Below are positions 8,821-17,555 of a DNA stretch of 64,000 nucleotides, one piece after another (the first letter of the stretch is position 1; each line of letters begins with the position of its first letter). The notes beneath the pieces are model-generated. The model was not told the origin of the DNA. It did not search any database and saw only the letters and a program-made list of their open reading frames with translations. Made by a program: the position numbers and the translations under genes. The stretch is from CAG-217 sp963638105 (GTDB taxonomy: Bacteria > Bacillota > Clostridia > Oscillospirales > Acutalibacteraceae). Location of the stretch: positions 1 to 64,000 of the forward strand of contig CAVHPP010000006.1 in the NCBI GenBank assembly GCA_963638105.1, in the 5' to 3' direction.

Positions 8821-10029
8821 TTATACCTCCTCGCCGCTTTTGATCATTTCACCGGGGGCAATGTCCCTTTTGCCGGTGACGGTAGCGCCGGCGCCGATGA
8901 CGGCAATGCCCCAGTCTGCCGGGTTTTGCAGTTGCTCGGGAATTTCGCCGACCTTGGCGTCCGCCTGAATGACTGCGTTCTCGGCCACGATGGAATAATA
9001 CACCTTGGCGCCCTTTTCAATATGCGCGCCGGGCATCACCACGCTGTAACGCACATCGGCTCCGGCCTCAATGGTTACATTGGAGGAGATCACGCTGTAA
9101 TCCACGTTGCCCTCCACCTCGCAGCCCTCGCTGATGGAGCAGTTCTCCACCACCGCGCTTTTACCGATGTAGTGGGGCGGCGCCATGGGGTTGCGGCTGT
9201 AAATGCGCCAGCTTTTGTCGGACAAATCCAGATCTACATTGGGATTGATAATATCCAGGTTGGCCTCCCACAGGCTGTCAATGGTGCCCACATCTTTCCA
9301 GTAGCCGGAGAAGGGATAGGCAAACAGCCGCTCGCCGGCGTTTAGCATGGCGGGGATCACATTCTTGCCAAAGTCGTTGGCAGAGTTGGGGTCTGCCTCG
9401 TCCAGCTCCAGGTACTGGCGCAGCTTGTTCCAGCTGAATACATACACGCCCATAGAGGCTTTGTTGCTTTTGGGCTGGGCCGGCTTCTCGGCAAATTCGT
9501 AAATACGGTCGTCCTCGTCGGTAGCCAGGATACCGAAGCGGGAGGCCTCCTCCCACGGTACCTCCAGCACGGCGATGGTACAGTCCGCATTGTGTTTTTT
9601 GTGGAAGTCGATCATCTTGGCGTAGTTCATCTTGTAGATGTGGTCGCCGGAGAGCACCACTACATATTCCGGGTCGTACTTCTCAATAAAATTGATGTTT
9701 TGGTAAATGGCGTTGGCCGTGCCCTTGTACCACTCGGCGCCGCCGATGGCCTCATAAGGGGAGAGAATATGTACGCCGCCGTTTTGGCGGTCCAGATCCC
9801 AGGGCTGACCGTTGCCCAGATAGTCGTTCAATTCCAGCGGTTGGTACTGGGTGAGTACGCCTACGGTGTAAATACCGCTGTTGACGCAGTTGGATAGCGG
9901 AAAGTCGATGATGCGGTAGTTGCCGCCGTAGGGTACGGCAGGCTTGGCAATGTTCTTGGTGAGCACGCCCAGTCTGCTGCCCTGGCCGCCGGCCAGCAGC
10001 ATTGCAACAACATTTGTTTTGTGTGCCAT
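8821..10029 (-). CDS. glgC: Glucose-1-phosphate adenylyltransferase
   Basis: The 402-residue protein has the intact nucleotide-binding loop AMLLAGGQGSRLGVLT, the glucose-1-phosphate region and a C-terminal beta-helix. It makes ADP-glucose from ATP and glucose-1-phosphate, the committed step of glycogen synthesis. It is second in the operon, 11 bp after glgB. Confidence 0.96.
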   Translation of the reverse strand: MAHKTNVVAMLLAGGQGSRLGVLTKNIAKPAVPYGGNYRIIDFPLSNCVNSGIYTVGVLTQYQPLELNDYLGNGQPWDLDRQNGGVHILSPYEAIGGAEWYKGTANAIYQNINFIEKYDPEYVVVLSGDHIYKMNYAKMIDFHKKHNADCTIAVLEVPWEEASRFGILATDEDDRIYEFAEKPAQPKSNKASMGVYVFSWNKLRQYLELDEADPNSANDFGKNVIPAMLNAGERLFAYPFSGYWKDVGTIDSLWEANLDIINPNVDLDLSDKSWRIYSRNPMAPPHYIGKSAVVENCSISEGCEVEGNVDYSVISSNVTIEAGADVRYSVVMPGAHIEKGAKVYYSIVAENAVIQADAKVGEIPEQLQNPADWGIAVIGAGATVTGKRDIAPGEMIKSGEEV

Positions 10030-10040
10030 AGTGGTTCTCC

Positions 10041-11921
10041 TTACTTTATTTTTTCAAGATACAAGGCAGACAGTCCGCTGAGTTTCAGGCTGATGCTTTG
10101 CTCCATATTGTGCATAGGTATTTTTTTTGTTTTGTAGGTGCCGCACAGTCGGGGCTTGGTGCCACCGTATTTTTTCAGCGCCGTGTCCATGACCACTTTA
10201 TAAGTGCCCTTTTCCGGCACACCGATGCGGTAGTCCTCGTGATCGTTGGGTGTGAAGTTGAATACCGTGATCAGGTCCTTGCCGTCTCGGTCTATGCGGC
10301 GGAAGGCGATCACCGAGTTGCTGTTATCGTCAGAGCTGATCCACTGGAATCCCTCCCAGCTGTAATCAATCTGCCACAGCGCCGGGTGAGCGGTATAAAA
10401 GTGGTTCAGTTCCTTAGAGAAGGCTTGCAGCCGGCGGTGCTTTTCATAATCCAGCAGCAGCCAGTCCAGTCCCTCTTTGTACGCCCATTCCTTGAATTGG
10501 CCGAATTCGCTGCCCATAAACAGCAGCTTCTTGCCCGGGTGGGCCATCATATAGGCAAAGAACAGGCGCATACTGCTGAATTTATCGTCGTATTCGCCGG
10601 GCATTTTGCCGATTAGAGAGCACTTGCCGTGCACCACCTCGTCGTGGCTGATGGGCAGCACAAAGTTCTCGCTAAAGGCGTAGAAAAAGCTAAAGGTAAT
10701 GCAGTCGTGGTTGCCCTTGCGGAACAGCGGGTCCAGGCTCATATACCGGAGCATATCATTCATCCAGCCCATATTCCACTTAAAGTTAAAGCCCAGACCG
10801 CCCACATCCGGGGGCATGGTGATCATGGGCCAAGCAGTGGACTCCTCGGCAATCATCATCATGGACGGGTGGCGGGTGAGCACCGCACTGTTCAGCTGAC
10901 GGAAGAAGTCCACCGCCTCGTAGTTCTCGTTGCCGCCGTCCTTATTGGGGGTCCATTCTCCCGGCTCTCTGCCGTAATCCAGGTACAGCATACTGGCCAC
11001 TGCGTCCACCCGAATACCGTCAAAGTGGAACAGATCGGCCCAGTACATGGCAGAGCTGATGAGAAAAGAACGCACTTCATTTTTGCCGTAGTCAAAGACC
11101 CGGGTGCCCCATTCCTTGTGCTCGCCTTTTTTCAGGTCGCTGTACTCGTAGGTGCATTCCCCATCAAATGCGTACAGCCCGTGCGCGTCCTTGGGAAAGT
11201 GGGCGGGCACCCAGTCCAGGATCACGCCGATCCCCGCCTTGTGACAGGTGTCCATAAAGTACATTAAGTCCTCCGGTACCCCATAGCGTGAGGTGGGGGC
11301 AAAGTACCCGGTGACCTGATAGCCCCAGGAGCCGTCGAAGGGATACTCCATAATGGGCATCATCTCAATATGGGTGTAGCCCATATCCTTTACATAGGGC
11401 ACCAGCGTGTCTGCCATTTCCCGGTAAGTAAGAAATGTGCCGTCCTCGTGCTGCTTCCAGGAGCCAAAGTGAATTTCATAAATATTCACCGGTTTGTCCA
11501 GCACAGAGACTTCTTTTTGCCGGGCAAACCAGTCGCTGTCCGTCCACTTGTAGCTGGGCAGGTCATAGACCTTGGAGGCGGTGCCCGGTCGGGTCTCTTG
11601 GTGCACGGCGTAGGGGTCCGCTTTCATCAGCAGGCGACCGTCCGTCGTTTGAATGGCGTATTTGTAGCAGTCATACTTGGAAACACCGTCCACCACCGCT
11701 TCCCAGATCTCCGGTGCAATGGGGGTCATGGGGTTGGCTGTTTCGGACCAATCGTTAAAGTCACCGGCCACAGCCACGCCCACGGCATGGGGCGCCCACA
11801 CGCGAAAAGCGTAGGTACCTTTTTTAATTTTATGAACACCGAAGAAACGGTATGCTTCATAGTTTTTGCCCTCGTGGAAGAGGTAGACCGGCAGCTGATA
11901 TTCTTCTTTAAGTTGTTCCAT
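10041..11921 (-). CDS. glgB: 1,4-alpha-glucan branching enzyme
   Basis: A 626-residue GH13 enzyme with an N-terminal CBM48 (FRVWAPHAVGVAVAGDFNDW, about residues 38-57) and the (beta/alpha)8 domain. The catalytic motifs are visible: DWVPAHFPKD, GIRVDAV with the nucleophile Asp, EEST and SHDEVVHGK. It introduces alpha-1,6 branches into glycogen. It is first in the operon; RBS GGGAG and a promoter lie upstream. The length suits the short, single-CBM48 class of GlgB. Confidence 0.96.
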   Translation of the reverse strand: MEQLKEEYQLPVYLFHEGKNYEAYRFFGVHKIKKGTYAFRVWAPHAVGVAVAGDFNDWSETANPMTPIAPEIWEAVVDGVSKYDCYKYAIQTTDGRLLMKADPYAVHQETRPGTASKVYDLPSYKWTDSDWFARQKEVSVLDKPVNIYEIHFGSWKQHEDGTFLTYREMADTLVPYVKDMGYTHIEMMPIMEYPFDGSWGYQVTGYFAPTSRYGVPEDLMYFMDTCHKAGIGVILDWVPAHFPKDAHGLYAFDGECTYEYSDLKKGEHKEWGTRVFDYGKNEVRSFLISSAMYWADLFHFDGIRVDAVASMLYLDYGREPGEWTPNKDGGNENYEAVDFFRQLNSAVLTRHPSMMMIAEESTAWPMITMPPDVGGLGFNFKWNMGWMNDMLRYMSLDPLFRKGNHDCITFSFFYAFSENFVLPISHDEVVHGKCSLIGKMPGEYDDKFSSMRLFFAYMMAHPGKKLLFMGSEFGQFKEWAYKEGLDWLLLDYEKHRRLQAFSKELNHFYTAHPALWQIDYSWEGFQWISSDDNSNSVIAFRRIDRDGKDLITVFNFTPNDHEDYRIGVPEKGTYKVVMDTALKKYGGTKPRLCGTYKTKKIPMHNMEQSISLKLSGLSALYLEKIK

Positions 11922-11960
11922 TCTATCATCTCCCTTTTCAGTTCGGTAGTAGTCATTCTC

Positions 11961-11989
11961 ATTTTAACACATTGGCACCGGTCAATCAA
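11961..11989 (-). promoter_or_regulatory. Promoter of the glgBCDA operon
   Basis: On the minus strand TTGATT (11984-11989) and TAAAAT (11961-11966) are 17 bp apart. The transcript would start about 30 bp before the glgB start. Confidence 0.55.
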
Positions 11990-12005
11990 GGGATTTTCGT
12001 ATAGT

Positions 12006-12094
12006 TTGTTACAAGAATTTGTAAAATCTGTCGCATTTTTGTGTATATTGTTACAAATCTTTCGGACTGTAAAGAATAGACAAAAATTTTTGTC
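12006..12094. promoter_or_regulatory. Divergent regulatory region between glg operon and ANTAR gene
   Basis: Two copies of the near-palindromic 9-mer TTGTTACAA (12006-12014 and 12048-12056, 42 bp apart) and a perfect 16-bp palindrome GACAAAAATTTTTGTC at 12079-12094 lie between the two divergent promoters. These are candidate binding sites; which protein uses them is unknown. Confidence 0.45.
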
Positions 12095-12124
12095 CCCACA
12101 GGGCGCAACTGTGCACATTTTGTA

Positions 12125-12154
12125 TTGAACCCAGGCGTATTTATATGGTATAAT
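12125..12154 (+). promoter_or_regulatory. Promoter of the ANTAR-dapF-dapL-purCB cluster
   Basis: TTGAAC at 12125-12130 and perfect TATAAT at 12149-12154, 18-bp spacer. Confidence 0.65.
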
Positions 12155-12187
12155 AACTTTTATCTAATGGGGGAACGGGAGCGGAAG

Positions 12188-12703
12188 ATGAAGGACATCA
12201 TTATTGCGTACCCGAACAAAGAGGTGGCACTGCGCCTGCGTGCCTTGCTGGTTGGCGAGGGGCTCCGGGTGTCGCACATTTGTGCCCTGGGTTCCAGCGC
12301 GTTGGGCGCTGCCGGTGAGAAAGACGCCGGCGTGATCATCTGTGCCTCTTTGCTGCGGGATATGGGTGCCGGTACTTTGGCAGAGCAGTTGCCTGCGGAC
12401 TTTGATGTGGTGGCATTGTCGAAGAACGGCAAAACAGAATATATGGGCAACCTGATCACCTTGACCCTGCCCTTGGATCGGCAGGAGTTTTTGCAAACGG
12501 TGGCGGTGCTGGCCTCCAGCAAAAGCAGCTTTACCCGCCGTAAGGAGGCGGATGAGGATTTGATCTCTAATGCCAAGCTGGTGCTGATGAACACCCGGGA
12601 TATGACGGAGTTGCAGGCCCACCGTTTTCTCCAAAAGGAGAGTATGCGCACCGGGTTGAAGATTACGGACCTGGCGCAAAAGATCATCAACGATTTTTGC
12701 TAA
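12188..12703 (+). CDS. ANTAR-domain RNA-binding antiterminator with a pseudo-receiver domain
   Basis: The 171-residue protein has an N-terminal receiver-like part (residues 2-110) and a C-terminal three-helix ANTAR domain (about 120-171, with AKLVLMNTRDM..EAQAHRFLQ-type pattern and the ITDLAQKII end). ANTAR proteins bind paired RNA hairpins and prevent termination. The receiver lacks the N-terminal acidic pair (AYPN instead of DD) and has Cys-Ala where the phosphoryl-accepting Asp should be (VIICASLL), so it is probably not phosphorylated. The start at 12188 is chosen because the longer frame begins inside the -35 box. It is 18 bp upstream of dapF and divergent from the glg operon. Confidence 0.85.
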   Translation: MKDIIIAYPNKEVALRLRALLVGEGLRVSHICALGSSALGAAGEKDAGVIICASLLRDMGAGTLAEQLPADFDVVALSKNGKTEYMGNLITLTLPLDRQEFLQTVAVLASSKSSFTRRKEADEDLISNAKLVLMNTRDMTELQAHRFLQKESMRTGLKITDLAQKIINDFC

Positions 12704-12721
12704 TGAAAGGACGGCTTTCTG

Positions 12722-13567
12722 ATGGAATTTACCAAGATGCACGGCTGCGGTAATGACTATATTTACTTTGACTGCACCCGGCAGCCTATGGACCGGGACC
12801 TGGCTTCTCAGCTGGCGGTGCGGCTCTCCGACCGGCACTTTGGCATCGGCGGCGACGGCATCATTCTCATTGAGAAGGGGCAGAACGCCGATTTTGAAAT
12901 GGTAATGTACAATGCGGACGGCTCCCGGGGCGCTATGTGCGGCAACGGGATCCGCTGCGTGGCAAAATATGTGTACGACCACAAGCTGACGGACAAGACC
13001 ACCGTGACCATTGCGTCCATGGGTGCGGTTAAGACCATTGACATTCAGGTGCAGGGCGGCGTGGCCGTGGGCGCCAGCGTAGATATGGGTGCGCCGATTT
13101 TAGATCCGGCGGCCATTCCGGTGGTGACGGACTGCAAACCGCCGGTGGATGTACCGATTACCGTACACGACACAGTGTATAAAATGACTTGTGTCTCCAT
13201 GGGCAACCCCCACGCGGTGGTATTTATTGACCGCTCGCCCCGGGAGTTCCCGCTGGAGCAGGTGGGGCCGCTGTTTGAGCACCACCCCTGCTTCCCGGAT
13301 CGGACCAACACGGAGTTTGCCTTTGTACAGGATCGGCAGAATATTGAAATGCGGGTGTGGGAGCGCGGTTCCGGGGAAACTCTGGCCTGCGGCACCGGTG
13401 CCTGTGCCACGGCGGTAGCAGCAATTTTGGGCGGTTTTGTAGACCACCGGGTGACTGTTCATCTGCTGGGCGGCGACTTGCAGATCAGCTGGAGCGGTAA
13501 AGCCCAGGACAGCGTCAGAATGACCGGCCCGGCCACCACCGTCTTTAGCGGCAAGATAGATCTATAA
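12722..13567 (+). CDS. dapF: Diaminopimelate epimerase
   Basis: The 281-residue protein begins FTKMHGCGNDYIYFDC and carries both catalytic cysteines in MCGNGIRC (about residue 74) and LACGTGACA (about residue 222). It converts LL- to meso-diaminopimelate, the precursor of lysine and the peptidoglycan cross-link. It is followed 23 bp later by dapL, which makes its substrate; both steps being adjacent supports a meso-DAP cell wall. Confidence 0.96.
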   Translation: MEFTKMHGCGNDYIYFDCTRQPMDRDLASQLAVRLSDRHFGIGGDGIILIEKGQNADFEMVMYNADGSRGAMCGNGIRCVAKYVYDHKLTDKTTVTIASMGAVKTIDIQVQGGVAVGASVDMGAPILDPAAIPVVTDCKPPVDVPITVHDTVYKMTCVSMGNPHAVVFIDRSPREFPLEQVGPLFEHHPCFPDRTNTEFAFVQDRQNIEMRVWERGSGETLACGTGACATAVAAILGGFVDHRVTVHLLGGDLQISWSGKAQDSVRMTGPATTVFSGKIDL

Positions 13568-13590
13568 AACACAGGAGGTTTTTTAGAATA

Positions 13591-14814
13591 ATGAAGATCA
13601 ACCAAAACTTTTTTAAGATTGAAAGCTCTTATCTGTTTTCAACAGTAGCCAGAAAGCAGCGGGAGTACCAGGAGGCGCACCCAAAGGCGGATATTATCCG
13701 TCTGTCTATCGGCGATGTGACCCGTCCGCTGGCGCCCAGTGTGATTGACGCTATGCACAAGGCGGTGGACGAGATGGCCAACGAGGCCACTTTCCGCGGC
13801 TATCCGCCGGAGCACGGTTACGAGTTTATCCTGGACGCCATTCAGCAGCACGATTACGCTGCCCGCGGGGTCAATATTGAGAAAGACGAGATCTTTTTGT
13901 CCGACGGCGCCAAGTCCGACTGCGGCAATATCGGCGACCTGTTCAGCGTAGACAACAAGATCGCTGTGTGTGACCCGGTGTACCCGGTGTATGTGGACGC
14001 CAACACCATGGACGGCCGCAGCGGTGACAAGAACGCCGACGGCTTTTACAGCAACTTTATCTATATGCCCTGCACAGAGGAGAACGGCTTTATGCCCGAT
14101 CTGCCGAAGGAGACTCCGGATGTGATCTACCTGTGCTTCCCCAACAACCCCACCGGTATGTGCGCCACCAAAGCGCAGCTGAAAAAGTGGGTGGACTATG
14201 CGCTGGCCAATGACGCTTTGATCATCTTTGACAGTGCCTATGAAGCCTTTATTGTAGAGGACGATGTGCCCCATTCCATTTATGAGATTGAGGGCGCCGA
14301 GAAGTGCGCCATTGAGCTGCGTTCCTTCTCCAAGACTGCCGGCTTTACCGGCGTGCGCTGCGGTTACACCGTGGTGCCCAAGGCCTGTGTGTTTGAGGGC
14401 AAGAGCCTGAACCCCATGTGGGCACGCCGCCAGGCCACCAAGTTTAACGGCGTTAGCTACATTACCCAGCGGGCGGCCGAAGCGGTTTACACGGAGCAGG
14501 GGCAAAAGGAGATCAAGGAAACTCTGGCCTATTATCAGAAGAACGCCAAGGTGATCTTTGAGGGTATGCAGGCTGCCGGGTTTACCTGCTATGGCGCGGT
14601 GAACTCTCCCTATGTGTGGCTGAAGGTGCCGGAGGGCATGACCAGCTGGGAATTCTTTGATCTGCTGCTGGACAAGACCCATGTGGTGGGCACCCCCGGT
14701 TCCGGCTTCGGTCCTTCCGGTGAGGGCTTTTTCCGGCTCACTGCCTTTGGCAACGCGGACAAGACCGTAGAGGCCGTGGAGCGGATTAAGGCATACTTTA
14801 CCCAAAACAAATAA
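13591..14814 (+). CDS. dapL: LL-diaminopimelate aminotransferase
   Basis: The 407-residue class I/II aminotransferase begins MKINQNFFKIESSYLFSTVA and has LSIGDVTRPL, PNNPTG and the PLP lysine in SFSKTAGFTGVRCG, all typical of DapL. It converts tetrahydrodipicolinate directly to LL-DAP with glutamate as donor, a short route common in clostridia. RBS AGGAGG precedes it. It sits directly after dapF. Confidence 0.95.
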   Translation: MKINQNFFKIESSYLFSTVARKQREYQEAHPKADIIRLSIGDVTRPLAPSVIDAMHKAVDEMANEATFRGYPPEHGYEFILDAIQQHDYAARGVNIEKDEIFLSDGAKSDCGNIGDLFSVDNKIAVCDPVYPVYVDANTMDGRSGDKNADGFYSNFIYMPCTEENGFMPDLPKETPDVIYLCFPNNPTGMCATKAQLKKWVDYALANDALIIFDSAYEAFIVEDDVPHSIYEIEGAEKCAIELRSFSKTAGFTGVRCGYTVVPKACVFEGKSLNPMWARRQATKFNGVSYITQRAAEAVYTEQGQKEIKETLAYYQKNAKVIFEGMQAAGFTCYGAVNSPYVWLKVPEGMTSWEFFDLLLDKTHVVGTPGSGFGPSGEGFFRLTAFGNADKTVEAVERIKAYFTQNK

Positions 14815-14863
14815 GAACACACACCCTTTAATTTACCAATCTTTTTGCAGAGGAGAATGCGTT

Positions 14864-15574
14864 ATGAATAAGACAGAACAGCTTTATGAAGGCAAGGCCA
14901 AGAAGGTATGGGCTACTGAGGACCCCACCATCGTGATTGTGGACTACAAGGACGATGCCACCGCCTTTAACGGCCTGAAGAAGGGCACCATCGTAGGCAA
15001 GGGCGTTGTGAACAACAAAATGTCCAACTACTTAATGCAGCTTTTAGAGAAGCACGGCGTGCCCACCCACTTTGTGGAGGAGCTTTCCGATCGGGAGACC
15101 GCTGTGAAGAAAGTGACCATTGTACCGTTGGAAGTAATTATCCGCAACCGGGCTGCCGGCTCTATCTGCAAGCGCCTGGGTCTGGAAGAGGGTATGGACT
15201 TTACCCAGCCGTCCATTGAGTTTTCCTATAAGGACGACGACCTGGGCGATCCGCTGATCAACGGCTACCATGCCGTCAGCTGCGGCTTTGCCACCCAGGC
15301 GGATGTGGACACCATTAAGGCCATGGCCTTTAAGGTGAACGATGTGCTGAAAGAATACTTTGCCTCCATCGGCGTAGAACTGATTGACTTTAAGCTGGAG
15401 TTCGGCAAGACCGCAGACGGCCAGATCGTGCTGGCAGACGAGATTAGCCCGGACACCTGCCGCTTTTGGGACATTAAGACCCATGAGAAGCTGGACAAGG
15501 ACCGCTTCCGTCGGGACCTGGGCGGCGTTGAGGACGCATATAAAGAGATGATGAAGAGAGTAGGGCTGGACTAA
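14864..15574 (+). CDS. purC: Phosphoribosylaminoimidazole-succinocarboxamide synthase
   Basis: The 236-residue protein begins EQLYEGKAKKVWATEDP and contains the SAICAR synthetase signatures PLEVIIRNRAAGS and LADEISPDTCRFWD. It ligates aspartate to CAIR with ATP in de novo purine synthesis. RBS AGAGGAG precedes the ATG. It overlaps purB by one base (TAATG), so the two are translationally coupled and act in consecutive steps. Confidence 0.97.
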   Translation: MNKTEQLYEGKAKKVWATEDPTIVIVDYKDDATAFNGLKKGTIVGKGVVNNKMSNYLMQLLEKHGVPTHFVEELSDRETAVKKVTIVPLEVIIRNRAAGSICKRLGLEEGMDFTQPSIEFSYKDDDLGDPLINGYHAVSCGFATQADVDTIKAMAFKVNDVLKEYFASIGVELIDFKLEFGKTADGQIVLADEISPDTCRFWDIKTHEKLDKDRFRRDLGGVEDAYKEMMKRVGLD

Positions 15575-17007
15575 TGCAGACAGATACTTATAATTCTCCC
15601 TTTAACGCCCGCTATGCCAGCAAGGAAATGCAGTATATCTACTCCCCGGATTTTAAGTTCAAAACCTGGCGGAAGCTGTGGATTGCTCTGGCAGAGGCGG
15701 AGCACGAGCTGGGGCTGAATGTGACCCAGGCGCAGATCGACGAGCTGAAAGCCCACGCCGAGGACATTAACTACGATGTGGCTCGGGAACGGGAGAAGCA
15801 GGTGCGCCATGATGTAATGAGCCATGTATACGCCTACGGGGTGCAGTGCCCCACGGCTAAGCCCATTATCCACCTGGGCGCCACCTCTTGCTATGTGGGC
15901 GACAATACGGATGTGATCACCATGCGGGAGGCCCTGCTGCTGATCAAGAAAAAGCTGGTGAATGCCATTGCCAGTGTGGCCAAGTTTGCCGACCAGTATA
16001 AGGATATGCCCTGCCTGGGCTTTACCCACTTCCAGCCTGCCCAGCCCACCACCGTGGGCAAGCGTGCCACTTTGTGGCTGATGGATCTGGTCATGGATTA
16101 TGAAGAGGTGTGCCATGTGCTGGACACCTTGATGCTGCTGGGCTCTAAGGGCACCACCGGCACCCAGGCCAGCTTCCTGGAGCTGTTTGACGGCGACCAC
16201 GAGAAGTGCAAGGCGCTGGATCGTAAGATCGCAGAGAAGATGGGCTTTAAGGCCTGCTTCCCGGTCAGCGGCCAAACCTATGCCCGCAAGCTGGACACCA
16301 TTGTGTGCAACTGCCTGGGGCTGATCGCCCAGAGCTGCTGCAAGTTCTCCAACGACCTGCGGCTGCTGCAAAATCTGAAAGAGATTGAGGAGCCCTTTGA
16401 GAAGAATCAGATCGGTTCCTCCGCTATGGCTTATAAGCGCAATCCTATGCGCAGTGAGCGGATCGCTTCTCTGTCCCGCTATGTGATGATCGACGCCTTA
16501 AACCCGGCATGGACAGCCTCTGCCCAGTGGTTTGAGCGCACCTTGGACGACTCTGCCAACAAGCGGGTCAGCGTGGCCGAGGCGTTCCTGGCTACGGACG
16601 GGATTTTAGACCTGTATATCAACGTGACCTCCGGGTTGGTGGTGTACCCCAAGGTGATCCACGCCCGCCTGATGAGCGAACTGCCCTTTATGGCTACCGA
16701 GAACATTATGATGGACGCGGTGAAGAAAGGCGGAGACCGTCAGGAGCTGCACGAGAAAATTCGTCAGCACTCCATGGCCGCCGGTGCGGTGGTGAAGGTG
16801 GAGGGCGGCAAGAACGATCTGGTGGATCGCATTGCCGCGGACCCGGCCTTTATGACCACCAAGGAGGAGATCCTGGCAATTCTGAAGCCGGAGAATTTTG
16901 TGGGCCGTGCTCCGGAGCAGACCGCCGACTTCTTAAACGAAGTGGTGGCACCCATCCTGGAAAAAGAAAAAGACCTGCTGGGCGTAGATGTGGAGATCAA
17001 TGTATAA
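15574..17007 (+). CDS. purB: Adenylosuccinate lyase
   Basis: The 477-residue fumarase-fold lyase has the signature SSAMAYKRNPMRSER (about residue 285), with the catalytic Ser loop, and GATSCYVGDNTD near the N-terminus. It cleaves SAICAR and adenylosuccinate to release fumarate in purine synthesis. The start shares a base with the purC stop. A terminator follows. Confidence 0.97.
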   Translation: MQTDTYNSPFNARYASKEMQYIYSPDFKFKTWRKLWIALAEAEHELGLNVTQAQIDELKAHAEDINYDVAREREKQVRHDVMSHVYAYGVQCPTAKPIIHLGATSCYVGDNTDVITMREALLLIKKKLVNAIASVAKFADQYKDMPCLGFTHFQPAQPTTVGKRATLWLMDLVMDYEEVCHVLDTLMLLGSKGTTGTQASFLELFDGDHEKCKALDRKIAEKMGFKACFPVSGQTYARKLDTIVCNCLGLIAQSCCKFSNDLRLLQNLKEIEEPFEKNQIGSSAMAYKRNPMRSERIASLSRYVMIDALNPAWTASAQWFERTLDDSANKRVSVAEAFLATDGILDLYINVTSGLVVYPKVIHARLMSELPFMATENIMMDAVKKGGDRQELHEKIRQHSMAAGAVVKVEGGKNDLVDRIAADPAFMTTKEEILAILKPENFVGRAPEQTADFLNEVVAPILEKEKDLLGVDVEINV

Positions 17008-17035
17008 CTTCTGCGCTGTATGCAAATAGCAAAAC

Positions 17036-17068
17036 AAAAACGCATCCTAATTGCAGGATGCGTTTTTT
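17036..17068. terminator. Bidirectional terminator after purB
   Basis: Stem AAAAACGCATCCT with its complement around AATTGC, then a T-run of six. Its right end touches the stop codon of the convergent transposase gene. Confidence 0.85.
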
Positions 17069-17555
17069 ATGTGTTGTGGTAAGGATCCTCCAGCCACTTT
17101 ACCGGATTTTCCGTAATATAGGCGGCCTTGCTTAAATAATCCGTCTCGTCACGAATAATGTGGTCGTAAAAGGAAGCTTGAAACAGCTTTGGCGCACGGT
17201 AACCGGCTATTTTGCACCGGCGTGTTGTCATGGATTTATAAGTGCAAAGAATACTGGATACCGTAGGGCGGGGGCTTGCTCCCGCCGTTTGTAAGTGGAA
17301 AAGCAGGTGAATGTGATTTGGCATGATCACATAATGGTCGATCTGCAATCCCGGGTAACGGCTGGGTAAAGCTGTTAATTCTTCTTCTGCGATTTTGCCA
17401 TAGCGGGTCAATATCGTTTCGGCGGGAGCAAGCCCCCGCCCTACTATGGTGCTTAAAAGATTTTTACGCCCATCGGTGCAAATGGTGATAAAGTACCAGC
17501 CGTCTGTATAGTCGTGCGATGGCAAGCGCGGGTGTTTGCGTACAGGTAAGTCCAT
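17067..17555 (-). CDS. REP-associated tyrosine transposase (RAYT, Y1/HUH family)
   Basis: The protein of about 162 residues starts near WYFITICTDGRKNLL, has the HUH metal motif in HYVIMPNHIHLLF (His81, His83) and a probable catalytic Tyr130 in SFYDHIIRDETDYL, ending with the common AYITENPVKW. These are single-copy domesticated Y1 transposases that act on REP palindromes. The coding region itself contains two inverted copies of a REP-like 25-mer, which encode residues of about 38-45 and 90-98. The ATG at 17555 overlaps the upstream stop (TGATG); a GTG one codon earlier is also possible. No flanking insertion-sequence ends were found. Confidence 0.88.
   Translation of the reverse strand: MDLPVRKHPRLPSHDYTDGWYFITICTDGRKNLLSTIVGRGLAPAETILTRYGKIAEEELTALPSRYPGLQIDHYVIMPNHIHLLFHLQTAGASPRPTVSSILCTYKSMTTRRCKIAGYRAPKLFQASFYDHIIRDETDYLSKAAYITENPVKWLEDPYHNT
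17263..17287 (+). repeat. REP-like element copy A (inside RAYT gene)
   Basis: A 25-base GC-rich imperfect palindrome: GTAGGGCGGGGG, then CTTG, then CTCCCGCCG. It is the exact reverse complement of copy B. Confidence 0.85.
17420..17444 (-). repeat. REP-like element copy B (inside RAYT gene, inverted)
   Basis: Perfect reverse complement over 25 bases of copy A, about 130 bp away, giving an inverted pair within the transposase coding sequence. Confidence 0.85.

Noticed and set aside
12125..12187. N-terminal extension of the ANTAR protein from 12125
   Set aside because: It begins inside the -35 box of the promoter; the start at 12188 follows the transcript start.
13639..14820. A 393-residue minus-strand frame opposite dapL
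   Set aside because: Shadow frame; no RBS and low-complexity His/Gly/Leu composition.
17263..17444. CRISPR-like repeats
   Set aside because: Only two inverted copies of a palindrome within a gene plus one distant copy; no spacers and no cas genes.
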